Program-made: the position numbers and the translations under genes
Shown: positions 1-9,648 of the stretch, piece by piece
How positions within the stretch are numbered: position 1 is the stretch's first letter
Layout of the letters: every line of letters starts with the position of its first letter
Notes under the pieces: generated by a model
Told to the model about the DNA's origin: nothing
Database searches by the model: none
Seen by the model: the letters and a program-made list of their open reading frames with translations, nothing else
Assembly (NCBI GenBank): GCA_003049485.1
Contig: PYST01000467.1
Location: 1-25,607, forward strand
DNA: 25,607 bases
Origin: Ophioceras dolichostomum
Lineage: Eukaryota; Ascomycota; Sordariomycetes; Magnaporthales; Ophioceraceae
Direction of reading: 5' to 3'

Positions 1-477
1 CAATTTCTCCTCGCTAGGCAGCCTTCTTCGCTCTTAAGTTCACTTCTGGTGAGTGGTTTGATTTCTTCTTGGACCCCCCTCCTTTTGGATCCCTCTCCCT
101 TCAGAACATTTGGCACACTGCGATGATGACTTGAGTGCATTTGGCTAGAGTATCGTCCGAGACTTGCTAGGCTAGCCTTTCTGGCGTACCGGTGTGGTCG
201 ACGACTTTCCATGATGAACGATCTCAGCTACCTAAACAATTCTGTCTGAGCCAACCAGCCCTTCCCCAATCCTCCGTTCCTTTCCCATTTCGACGTTCTT
301 TACCGATGAGCACTACAACGGGCATGTCTGGGAGCTACACTTTGGTGACCGACAACGGCTGACAGGGAAGACTGAGAACAGCAGAGATATACTCGTATTC
401 GTGCGGTCGGTTGGGAGGGCGTGCCAAGAGCCTGCTTTTAGCTAACCACCTGCCTGCCTTATTTTTTTCGAGGCCAG
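1..477. other. Upstream region and first introns of TYR1, 5' exon unresolved
   Basis: No coding exon can be assigned here with confidence. The 3' part is the end of an intron: GCTAAC at 441-446, a pyrimidine tract, and an AG at 476-477 just before the first recognisable TYR1 exon. Near the left edge a GTGAGT donor at 49 and a TTCAG acceptor at 100-104 could bound a 56-nt intron in a 5' leader. An ATG at 306 opens only a short frame that stops at a TGA. The glycine-rich dinucleotide-binding segment expected at the TYR1 N-terminus was looked for in all forward frames and not seen. Confidence 0.4.
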
Positions 478-2113
478 TGTTATGGCCTGTGACCGGCCTG
501 ATAAGTACGAGAGTTTACTGGAGGAATTTTCGGGCCATGTACGCTCTGCCTACCTCTCCACCTTTTGTGCCCGCTTGCCCACTTGCTCCTCCGGTGCTGG
601 ATCGCGACGTAAACTTCCCCAGTCGCTACTTCTTATTCTCTGGAATGCGGGGCTGAGAGGACAGCAATCATCGTGTGCTCCGCTGCTCAGAATAATATCC
701 AAATTCTGCGGAACGGTCATCTTGTCTCGCGAGCGAGTGACTATATCATTTACAGTGTGGAGGCGGCGGCCATTGGTCATGTCGTAGCCGAGTATGGTCC
801 TTGTATGTCCCCTCGCCTGTTCGTTCGCTGTGCATGTTTACCTAGGTACACATGTTATACATGATCGTACACATGAGTGCATGCACCTTCTATCCATTAT
901 CGTGCCTTCTCCAGCGCCGGCATGCTCACATTTCCCATGATGAAGCCACCAAGCAGAACGCAATCGTCGGCGGTCAGACTTCGTGCAAGGACCCGGAGAT
1001 CCGAGCCTTCGAGGAACATCTTCCAAGCGACATCGACATCGTGTCGTGCCACTCATTGCACGGCCCAAACGTCGACCCCAAGGACCAGCCTCTCGTGAGT
1101 GGTTGGCCAGCCCAGTTGAAAATTACCCTTCCGCTACCTTTATGCCGCGGGGCTTCGGTCTATCTCCTGGCTGATCTGACAATCTGCAGGTCCTGATCAA
1201 ACACCGGGCTAGTGCTGAGTCGTTTGCCAAGGTTGAGACGGTACTCCGATGCCTCGGGTCCAAGCACGTCCTGCTCTCGGCACGCGAGCATGACCGCATC
1301 ACGGCCGACACGCAAGCGGTGACGCACGCGGCATTCCTGTCGATGGGCAAGGCATGGCATGCGTCGGCCCAGTTCCCCTGGGAGGGCGCGCGCTATGTCG
1401 GCGGCATCGAAAACGCCAAGATCAATCTGATGCTCCGCATCTATGCGCAGAAGTGGCATGTATATGCAGGGCTAGCCATCCTCAACCCGGAGGCCCGCGC
1501 CCAGATCGACCAGTATGCCCGCTCGACCACGGAGCTGTTCAAACTGATGCTAGAGGGCCGCGGTGCCGAGCTGAGAGTGCGGGTCTACGCCGCCAAGGAA
1601 AAGGTCTTTGGCCGCGAGGAGAATCCTAAGTGGGCGGCCCGGCCGCTTCTGCGCGACGGCTTGCTGGACCGGTTTAGTCTGAGCGGCAGCGGCAGCACGG
1701 GCGGCAGCACGACGGCCCCGGGCACAGGTGCGGTGCTGCCCAACAACCATCTGAGCCTCCTGGCCATGGTCGACTGCTGGAGTGCCCTGGGGATCGTGCC
1801 ATACGACCACATGATCTGCTCCACACCTCTGTTCCGCCTATGGCTCGGCGTTACTGAGCACCTATTCCGCTCGCCCGCGCGCCTGGATGAGGCCCTCCAC
1901 ATCGCCATCGACGACCACACATTCCGCTCTGACGACCTGGAGTTCACCTTTGCGGCCCGCGGCTGGGCCGAGTGCGTTAGCCTGGGCCACTTCGATACAT
2001 GGCGGGAGCGTTTCATTGTGACCCAACGATTCTTCGAACCACGCTTTGCCGACGCCATCAAGGTTGGTAACGAGATGATCAAGGCCGTCCTCGAGACTAC
2101 TGAAGATCAGTGA
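478..2113 (+). CDS. TYR1: Prephenate dehydrogenase (NADP+), 5'-incomplete model
   Basis: Converts prephenate to 4-hydroxyphenylpyruvate with NADP+ in cytosolic tyrosine biosynthesis. Proposed exons are 478-538, 691-802, 946-1094 and 1190-2113. Splicing keeps one open frame of 414 whole codons plus one split codon, ending at TGA 2111-2113. Landmarks of the fungal/yeast Tyr1 family follow in order: CDRPDKYE, RNGHLVSRASDYIIYSVEA, IVGGQTSCK, SCHSLHGP, DTQAVTHAAFLSMGKAW, RIYAQKWHVYAGLAI, DHMICSTPLFRLWLG and DDLEF. Introns have GTACGC, GTATGT and GTGAGT donors, with CTCAC and CTGAC branch points in the last two. Compared with yeast Tyr1 only about 35-40 N-terminal residues are missing, but these hold the GxGxxG cofactor loop. 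It is convergent with the next gene on the minus strand. Family identity is very likely; the 5' end is not solved. Confidence 0.9.
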
Positions 2114-2776
2114 AGACCCGTCAACGAATCGGTGCAGCGAGCGTGTCAGCACCGTGGAGTGATGGAAGAAACAGACACATCGAGCCGTCGGGCAACATAC
2201 AGGGGATGAGAAGCGAGGTACAGAAAGACCACAAGAAAAGAAGGAACGCAAGGAAGAAAGAGAAGGTCCAATAGCAACAGCGTTTGTTGACTGCGAGTTG
2301 GTATTATTGTTGCTATACTTCTTCTGCCTCCCGACCCGGCCGTGCGTGGGCTCGGCCGAGCGAGCGAGTTCCGGGAACTGGGCCTAGCTTGCTGTGCCAG
2401 CCAGATATGCGCAGCCGTCATAGGCCTGCCACGGCATGAAGCGATCACATACCGAAGATGGTCCGCCGATGATGGAATTTCGCGTCCCTGCTGCACGGCG
2501 CGGCGATGCGGATGTGGCAGGAGAGACCGAGGTCCACTACCGAGTGGCGAGCACGGCGGCTTCGCCCGGAGTTCCCTCCATATTTTGCGCCTTGCCTCGC
2601 ATAGGTCGCGGATATGCCGTGACTGGTCCCCATTCGCCTAGGTCGCTAGGCAGGGCACCTACCCGCCTTGTCTAGGCACTTCTATTTGAGGTAGGTGTCT
2701 CTAGGAAACGTGCTAGTCTGTGATTCAAACGCGTATCGGTGTCGGTAGCTCTATTGGCACCGCCCGCTAATTTCAG
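2114..2776. other. Convergent intergenic region, TYR1 and membrane-protein 3' ends
   Basis: I see no gene here. It should hold the 3' UTRs of two convergent genes. Positions 2160-2275 are purine-rich on the plus strand (AGAAAG/GAAGAAA runs). Positions 2638-2705 carry scattered CTAGG and CACCTACC motifs of the kind found in the other intergenic regions of the window. Confidence 0.5.
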
Positions 2777-4341
2777 TCACCCATTGCCTGTCAAACGCCC
2801 GGCTCGACCCGGGTCCATGCTGCTGTAAATCCGGCGGCCATCAGACCCGGTGACCGCCCGATTCTCTTTCAAGAACGCCACGTCACTCAGCAAGCATTTC
2901 TGATCGAGCTGATCTGCACTGCGCGGCGGCCATGTTGGCTGCACAGGCGCTAGAATCGGGGCCGGCAGCTCCTGCTCGCCTCCCCAAGCCTGACACTGAT
3001 ATTTGGAGGGCAACTCCACCGGTGTGGTACCCCGCCGGTCGGTTAAGGAATCGGCACCGGAGGCCGCATGGGCAACTACCACTGGTGTCTGCGCCCTCTT
3101 CTCCTTCTCGTCCTCTCTCCCCTGCTCAGTGGCATTGCTATAGTAGCCTGGGAGGACGGCCCTTTCGTAGTGCACCTCGTTGCTGAAGTCGGGCACGCTC
3201 ATCTGTGCCACTGCGAAACTAGCGAGCCGCGCATTGTAGCCAGGGAGATGGCTCGCGCCGAGTCGCTCCGAGCCGCCCCCATCCGAGCCCGAGGCCGTGT
3301 AGCAGCCGGAAGACGAGTATGTCGAGTGTCCGCCGGCACTGCGGACCGAAACGCCGAAGTCCCCGGCCCCAGTCCCTTCCCCGGCTCCGACCCTGTCCCT
3401 GTCCCTATCTCGTGGGCTGGCGGAGCGAGTATCGCTGGCTGTGTTGGTTATGCTTGCTATCTTCTCACGAGGCTTCTCCACAACCCAGCCGCCACTACCT
3501 CCCAGGAACTCCGGGAATCCAAGGGCGCCTCGACAGGCACCTGGGCTCGTGCCTTGCCGGGATAGGTGCTGAGACGTGCGTCGCTTCCTAGCGAGGCACG
3601 CGGCCACCACTGCACCGCCGATGATGGTCGCCACTATTGCGGTGCCGATGCACACGCCCGCGATGGCGCCGGGTCCCAGGACCGCTTGTTGGCTGCCGTC
3701 GCGCTCATCTCCGGCCGGGGTGCCTGTCGTGTCCGCCGTGGCCGTTGCGGCCTCGGTGGTGAGACCAGGGGAGGATTTAGCCGTGGTCGAGGACATCAGA
3801 GTCGCCATGCCCACGGTGGTCGCCTCACGTTGAGCCCCAAGAATGGAGAAGTGGTCGCTGTTATCACCGAACCGCGTTGACGAATTGGGCCGAATATTTA
3901 ACCAACACGAGTCTGAGCTGGTGAAGTTCATCTGGACCAGAGCCCAGGCCGACAATGGAGCAACAAACTCCGTGCGGACTGTGGAAGCACGACGCCCGCT
4001 TGTTAGACTAAACCAGCATAATGTACTCTGTCTTGTGGCGGGCGCCTCTGAGCCTGTTCCCTGCAGGCCCTGCAGCTCTGTGGGCGAGGGAGGGAGGAAG
4101 AGAGGGGACGGACGGGCGGGCGGGCGAGCTTACTGTATCGCGGGCTACCCCCGTTGGTGCCACAAAATATGAAGAGGCGGGGGGCATCGAAAGGGGAGAT
4201 ATAAGTGACGTTGACTACATCCCTGTAGTAAAAGACCTCGCCTCCGGTAGGGAAGAGGAAAGTGACTCCGTTCTTGCCGTTTGCGCTCGTCACCGGAGCA
4301 AGCAAGCTGATGAGAAGGAGGAAGAGCAGGGATTTGACCAT
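2777..4341 (-). CDS. Single-pass type I membrane protein with signal peptide, fungal-specific
   Basis: Two exons on the minus strand: 4341-4134 and 3978-2777, 469 residues. The intron (4133-3979) has a GTAAGC donor, a TCTAAC branch site and a CCACAG acceptor, and splicing keeps the frame. Residues 1-20 (MVKSLLFLLLISLLAPVTSA) form a clear signal peptide. An ectodomain of about 150 residues follows, with FLFPTGGEVFYYRDVVNVTY, a conserved-looking FIFCG and a Ser/Thr-rich stalk. A hydrophobic helix lies at about 174-198 (AIAGVCIGTAIVATIIGGAV) followed by RKRR, then a disordered Ser/Gly-rich cytoplasmic tail of about 270 residues with a DRDRDR stretch. This layout resembles fungal cell-wall or plasma-membrane sensor-like proteins, but no WSC domain or cysteine array is seen, so no function is assigned. 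An in-frame ATG upstream at 4386 is possible; the one at 4341 was chosen because the signal peptide follows it at once. Confidence 0.75.
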
Positions 4342-5719
4342 GGACTGGCGACGGCGCGAGGCCGTGGTCGCGCCGCCGGTGGTCATGCCCGAAGAAGTGG
4401 CATCGGAATGTGGCGGGAGTGCCCTCATGGCATGACGGAAACGGGTTGACAAACAGACAGGCAGCTAGGAGGAGAGGAGCAAAGAACAAGCTCGGCGGCA
4501 GTTGTCGACGACTTCGACGGGAAGGTATGTATGCGTGTATGTATGGGGAAACTGTGATAATGATGGACCAGAGGGAGCAGCATTCGACAGAAGTCGACAA
4601 GAGTCGGGCCGGCCGCGCACGACCATCAACTAACAACACAATTACTTACCTGACCACCTACCTACCAACCCGCACACGGTCCAGACGGCCTTCCACGACA
4701 GACGGCCTACCACGACGGCCCTCTGGTGTTATGTTCCAACGTCATTGATCAAGGGGGGCGCATGGATGGCGGCAACAACGGAAGGAAGCAAGGAAGTAAG
4801 GAAGCAAGGAAGCTTGAGGAGCATCCAGGATTCCGACAACGAAAAGCGTCTGCTGCATGCACTGGATATAGCCCGGCACGGCGCAGCCACGCAATGCACA
4901 GCCGGCCCTTTTGCCGTCTCCCCACAGAGCTGAACAGAACTGGGGCAGCAGGAATGGGGCTGGGGTGCACCCACTGTTTAATTGTCCTCCCCCACTTGCC
5001 AATCTTGCAATTCAGGACACAGTCTACATAAACCTGAACTCCCAAGTCATTTCTCTGTCACGCGTCCGAAGATGAGAGACGGACGTATTGACAACTGACA
5101 CACAATTTCTCTCCAAGGCATGGAGGAAGGAGAATGATGGGGGCAGAGATTAGAGAGATACAGAAATTTGGTAGGTGGTACCTACCCTCGCTACCTAGGT
5201 TAGGTGGTCCTTGCTGAAGCCGTACGTAAGCCATCTCGAAAGTGTCACGTGATGCGCAGGCAACCTTAGGAGTGGCACCTACCTCACCTCCCCCAACGCA
5301 ACCTACCTGCATATTTTTTTTTCTCGGGAGGCCTGGTCAGTCGCGTCACCTAAAGTGGTACCCACCTACCTGAACATACCTGACCTATATGTAGGGACCT
5401 CCGACCTCAGCACCTGGTACCTAACCCAGGTGCCTACCTAGGTACCTACCTACCTACCTACTCATCTTACCGGCGCAGGTGCACTCACCACTGCACATGT
5501 CTCGATAGTCTCCCTGTATCGTTATTGATTGTCGATTGATTCTATTTAATTCCCTCGCTTTTTTCGCCCTTGTCATGAGCTGTTACCTGCCATTCGTGCT
5601 TTGCCGTCGAAATCGCACCTTAGACTCGTCGTTCTCGATTCCACTAGGCAGGCACCTGCAAATAAGCAAAGCCCGCTCCACCGAAACACACACGTCCACG
5701 TAGTCCCCGGTCCACCGCC
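4342..5719. other. Divergent promoter region between membrane-protein gene and DOT1
   Basis: This 1.4-kb stretch has no supportable gene; the small frames in it look random. It contains a GGAAGCAAGGAAGTAAGGAAGC simple-repeat run near 4780-4812, several blocks of CCTACC/GGTAGG motifs, and an AT-richer leader (about 5515-5560) before the DOT1 start. Confidence 0.5.
5348..5463. repeat. Cluster of CCTACC / TACCTAGGTA motifs upstream of DOT1
   Basis: Within about 115 bp there are many overlapping copies of ACCTACC, GGTACC and CCTAGG. The cluster ends with the palindrome-containing TACCTAGGTACC and a (CTAC)n run at 5433-5461. A weaker block lies at 5170-5210. The same motif family recurs in the intergenic regions at 7750-7856, 16421-16460, 17731-17808 and 17977-18028 and was not noticed inside coding exons. 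It lies about 260-370 bp upstream of the DOT1 start, so it could be promoter-associated or a degenerate dispersed short repeat. Confidence 0.7.
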
Positions 5720-7420
5720 ATGGGCATCTTGGCCCAGAAGCCCAAATTCAAGGTCGCGACACCAACCATCCGCGTCGAGAAGGCCGCAGTCGAGGGGACG
5801 AAGCCGTCGCGGACGCCGAACCCGAAACCGAACCCGAAACTTGACTCGCTGACCAGGGTTGGCGATCGGTTCCGCGCCGCCTCCGGGTCACCTCGCCTGT
5901 CGCCAAGGCCGCGGGGCAGCGCATCGCCCTTGCCAACCACATCCTCGTCATCTGCAGACGGCCACGGCAGCCGTAAGCGCAAATCCGCCAGCAAGGCCCC
6001 GCGTAGGTCCCCCGCCAGCGACCGCATAGCCTTCGACCGTGACGACTCCGCCTCCGATGACGAGGACTGGACCGACAGCCTCGATGCGCAGAAGCGGCAG
6101 CGTAGGGAAGACACTAACCGCGTCGTTGATCTTAATCGGAGGCTCGTTGCGTCGTCCCTGCGAGACCCTCCGCGCTCCCGAGAAGAGCTTAGCCTAGTGC
6201 ACGCCGCCGAGGTTGCGTCTTTAAGTTTGAAATGCACGCCCTCCCTCGACGCGCCCCCGACGGAGGTCGCCGTAGAGTTGCAGTATCCAGGGCTGCGGCA
6301 AAGAGAAAGGTAACGGAGAACCCCACCGCCATGCCTCTTCGGCCCTCCGGCCCTCCGATCTTCGCCTGCTTGCCTTCCCAAAATCTCACAGCCCCGCCGC
6401 GCTTGGGCAAGCGCGATGCCCTGGGCTAGCGGGCTAGCAGGCCGGTAGGCCAGCAACATAGAGACCCGGCACTGACATGCGATTGCGCTGCCGCCTAGAT
6501 ACGAGCTGGTGTCCGGCAAGGACAAGATTGATGCCGTTTCAGAAACCATCCGAGTGGTCAAGCACGTTGCCGAGACCTATCTCTCCGAGGGCGAGGCCCG
6601 GCCATTCCTCAACCCCAATAGCGGGCTGGTGCGGCAGCTTCAGCGCGCCTCAAGCCCAACGGTGCGGGACTTCAGGGCTTTCAAGGCCGCCCTCGCCCGA
6701 TACAACAGCCAGCTTTTGGCGCTCCTGGAAGGCGGCGTGTTGGCGCGCAATCTCGGCCAGAGGCGCAGCATCCCATCCGACTTGGTCGCCTTCATTCTCG
6801 AGCAGGTTTACGACCGCACTGTCGCGCAGAAGGTCGAGCTCCTCGCCAAGTACGAGAACGGCACGGACAATGTCTATGGCGAGCTGCTGCACCCTTTCAT
6901 ATCCGACATCCTCGTGAGACGCACTCGCATGACGTCAGACCAGGTGTTCGTCGACCTCGGCTCCGGCGTCGGCAACGTGGTCCTGCAGGCGGCGCTGGAC
7001 ATTGGCTGCGAAAGCTGGGGCTTCGAGATGATGGAAAACGCCTGCAATCTGGCCGACGCCCAGGTTCGGGAGTTCTCTGCGCGTTGTCGGCTCTGGGGTG
7101 TCGAGCCTGGCAAGGTGTATCTTGAGAGGGGGGACTTCCGGGTCAACGAACGGGTGCACGAGGCGCTCAAGCGAGCCGATGTCGTGCTGGTGAACAACCA
7201 AGCATTCACCTCGCAGCTAAACGACGACCTTGTCCGCATGTTTTTGGACTTGAAGAGCGGGTGCAAGATCGTGTCGCTTAAGAGCTTCGTCCACGACCAG
7301 AAGAACGCCGCCAACGACGTGGGGAGCACCATCCTCGATGTCGAGCGCCTCACCTATCCCGAAGGATATGTGAGTTGGACCGGCGCAGGAGGTTCCTTCT
7401 GCATCTCGACAAGGAAATGA
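5720..7420 (+). CDS. DOT1: Histone H3 lysine-79 methyltransferase DOT1
   Basis: Nuclear SAM-dependent enzyme that methylates H3K79 in the nucleosome core and acts in telomeric silencing and DNA-damage checkpoints. Exons are 5720-6309 and 6499-7420, 503 residues. The intron (GTAACG donor, CACTGAC branch, CCTAG acceptor) joins ...QRE-R-YELVSGKD. The N-terminal 190 residues are disordered and basic, with SRKRKSASKAPRR as a likely nuclear-localisation or nucleosome-binding patch and an acidic DDSASDDEDW. The catalytic fold carries the family motifs: VYGELLHPFISDIL (322-335), the SAM loop VDLGSGVGNVVLQAA (348-362), GFEMMENACNLA, DVVLVNNQAF (424-433) and SLKSF. The start ATG sits in a strong CCGCCATGG context. 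It is convergent with ATG16. No defects are visible. Confidence 0.95.
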
Positions 7421-8125
7421 AGGAACCCCCCTCCCCTCCTTCCCTCCCCTCTTGGCTTTTCTTCCCTAGAAGAAGCGGAATCTGCCAACATGGCCTATCG
7501 GGTCACTTCAGCCAAAAGGGCCCTCACTGACGCATAGCGATTGCCCTCATTTTTGTGCTGTCAATACCAATCCCCACTGTAGCATTATCAGCCCGCCAGT
7601 TGACATTGCAAGCATAACCTCGCGAGACCTACATCATTTGCTCTCGTTTGGGTTCGTCGAAGAAACAAGCATGTGTATAGCAGCAGCAGCGACATTGATA
7701 GCAGTGATAGCGGTAGTTCAGGTAGCGATAGTAAAAGTAGTATTAGCATAGTACCTACCTTGTGTATGTAGCCGCCCGAGCTACCAGGCACCTAGGGTCC
7801 CGTGAGTACCTCCTTGGGCAGGCAGGTAGGTGTAGGTACCAGGTAGGTAGGTACCTGAGTAGCCGTGTCCTGGGCTTCGGGCCCTGGGCCGGAAGGGAAA
7901 TAATACGCCCTAGTACCTGGACGAGGTCGGTCAGCATGTCGATGACAGATGATAAGCCGAGCAAAGTCTAGCTGTGTTTTCAGCCGTCTCGGACGCCCGT
8001 GGAGAACCTACCGGCGAAAGAACGCTCCACGTCCAACAGCGTTGAGGGCATTAACACCGCGGCCCGGCTCGTGCGGGGCTTGCGCATTTTGGCCAAAGAC
8101 GTGCGGGAGAACGGCGCGGGTCGAA
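7421..8125. other. Convergent intergenic region between DOT1 and ATG16
   Basis: I see no gene. Positions 7678-7750 contain a loose AGCAG/GATAG/GTAGT repeat run, followed by a CCTACC/GGTAGG motif block at 7750-7856. The rest is expected to be 3' UTR of the two convergent genes. Confidence 0.5.
7750..7856. repeat. CCTACC / GGTAGG motif block between DOT1 and ATG16
   Basis: Contains GTACCTACCTTG, CACCTAGGGTCC, GCAGGTAGGTGTAGGTACC and GGTAGGTAGGTACCTGAG within about 105 bp, on both strands. It belongs to the same dispersed motif family as the blocks upstream of DOT1 and of the MPP alpha gene. Here it lies between two 3' ends rather than in a promoter. Confidence 0.65.
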
Positions 8126-9003
8126 TCATGACCGTTTCGTGAAGAGCGGCTCGTTGGCCAGGTTCAGGGCGTCAGCTTCCTGGCCCTTGCGCTTCATCCA
8201 ACGGTCCACTAGCTCCTTGTTCTCGGCTTGAACCTTGGCCTTCTGCTGTTCGAGCACGTTGAGTTGGAGGGTCAAGGCCAGGAGCTCATCTTGGACCTCC
8301 TGCGATTTGATTTTGGCGGACTTCTTGTCAGCAGCGCACACATCCCGCAAACCAGCAAATGAGCTTTCACGCGTCTCCTTCGCCCCCCGCCCCGCTTAAC
8401 CTCTCGGGCAGTGACTGGTGTGCGCGGCGAGGGCCAGCTGAGCCTACCTCGACGAGCTTAGACTTGCCGCGGAGCTCCTCATCGCGGTCCCGGACCTTGG
8501 TGGCCAGGGCATTCCGCTCTGCGGTGAGCAGTCGGAGGGTTTTTGTGTCGTTCGCCGTCTTCGCGCGAAGCCTCTCAAGCTCATCCTCAGCGACCTTCAG
8601 CCTCGCTTGCTGCTGTCCCTGGGCTCTCAGGGACTCGGCCAGGTCCAGCCTTAGCTTTGCTACTGTTGGGTCGGGGCTAGCGGGGCCTTTCCCCAGCGAG
8701 GTTGGGCCTTGCGGCTGCTTGGTGCTGACAATTTCCCGGCCTTGGGGAGCTGTGGACTGGAGAAGAGCGTTCTTCTCGGCCTCGAGAGCAGCCACACGGT
8801 CCTGTAACTGCGTGCCTGTCGGGGCGAGTTTCAGTCGACGGACTTCTAATCAACTGACAAAACAAGTACCGGATTCCTACTTAGCTATATTGGTGGTAGT
8901 TAAATGGGCTGAGCTCACATGTGTCCACAAGGTCGCGGTTGACCGGGTTATTAATCTCCACCGCTTTGATGGATGCAAGGAACTCGTCTCGCCAACCCGG
9001 CAT
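8126..9003 (-). CDS. ATG16: Autophagy protein ATG16
   Basis: Coiled-coil scaffold that binds the Atg12-Atg5 conjugate and directs Atg8 lipidation at the pre-autophagosomal membrane. Three minus-strand exons: 9003-8919, 8815-8448 and 8299-8126, 208 residues. Both introns (8918-8816 and 8447-8300) have GTGAGC or GTAGGC donors and keep the frame. The N-terminal helix MPGWRDEFLASIKAVEINNP and NRDLVDTCTQL match the Atg5-binding region of fungal Atg16. A long heptad-type coiled coil follows (RVAALEAEKNALL, then ERLRAKTANDTKTLRLLTAE, EELRGKSKLVE). The C-terminal VQDELLALTLQLNVLEQQK and ENKELVDRWMKRKGQEADAL are the conserved Atg16 core. Length fits fungal orthologues without the WD40 domain. It is divergent from VPS16. 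Confidence 0.93.
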
Positions 9004-9648
9004 GGCAATCTCACGAAGGCGAGAACGAATATTCTGGAAGTAATGAAAAGAAAGGGGTCGCCGAAAAAAAAAGTTGCGATGTCGACAAGAAGGCCCAACT
9101 GCCCAACTTACCAAGTAGTGATCGCTTCCAGTGAACGCTGAGTATGACAACGGGAGTGATGGGAGGGGTGAAGGTTTGAGCAGCTGGAGTTGGGTCGATA
9201 CCAGTGTACAAAGCACGCGGGGCTGTGTTCAGGTGTCATACCTGGGCGCCCGTATTTACCTGTCTTCAGGCAGCTACAACAGCTTTCAGTGGCCTGTGCA
9301 CAAGCTCTCCCCCAAGCACGAATGATCGCAGCGTCCAACACCAACGCGCATTGGATGCACGTATAGACCAACGACCGCAATCAATGCCGCCCAAATAAAG
9401 AAGAGGAAAAAGGGAAAAAAAGAAGCTTAAAAAGAAGGTAGAAAAAAGGAAAGAGCAAGCAATAGGCACCTGATCCTTTCCCGGGTGGCATCTCTTGCCT
9501 AAGTCCGGCGCCGAGAGGGATGGCCTGTAGCTACGCGATCTCAGGACCACGTCTCTCACACACGGTCTCGGACGCACACTGATCGCTGATCAACACATCA
9601 CCGAGCGAACCAGAACGAGGCGGCTCTCTCACTCTAGGGACCGTCACC
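9004..9648. promoter_or_regulatory. Divergent promoter shared by ATG16 and VPS16
   Basis: The 645 bp between the two start codons must serve both genes. I see no gene inside it. Positions 9386-9462 form an A/G-rich tract (AAAGAAGAGGAAAAAGG and similar) typical of nucleosome-poor fungal promoters or 5' leaders. No specific operator could be recognised by eye. Confidence 0.55.

Noticed and set aside
5644..6561. 305-codon minus-strand open frame opposite DOT1
   Set aside because: It is antisense to the first DOT1 exon and intron, has no domain, and reflects high GC at third positions.
8359..9141. 260-codon plus-strand open frame across ATG16
   Set aside because: Antisense to ATG16 exons and introns; the ATG16 side has clear conserved motifs and splice sites.
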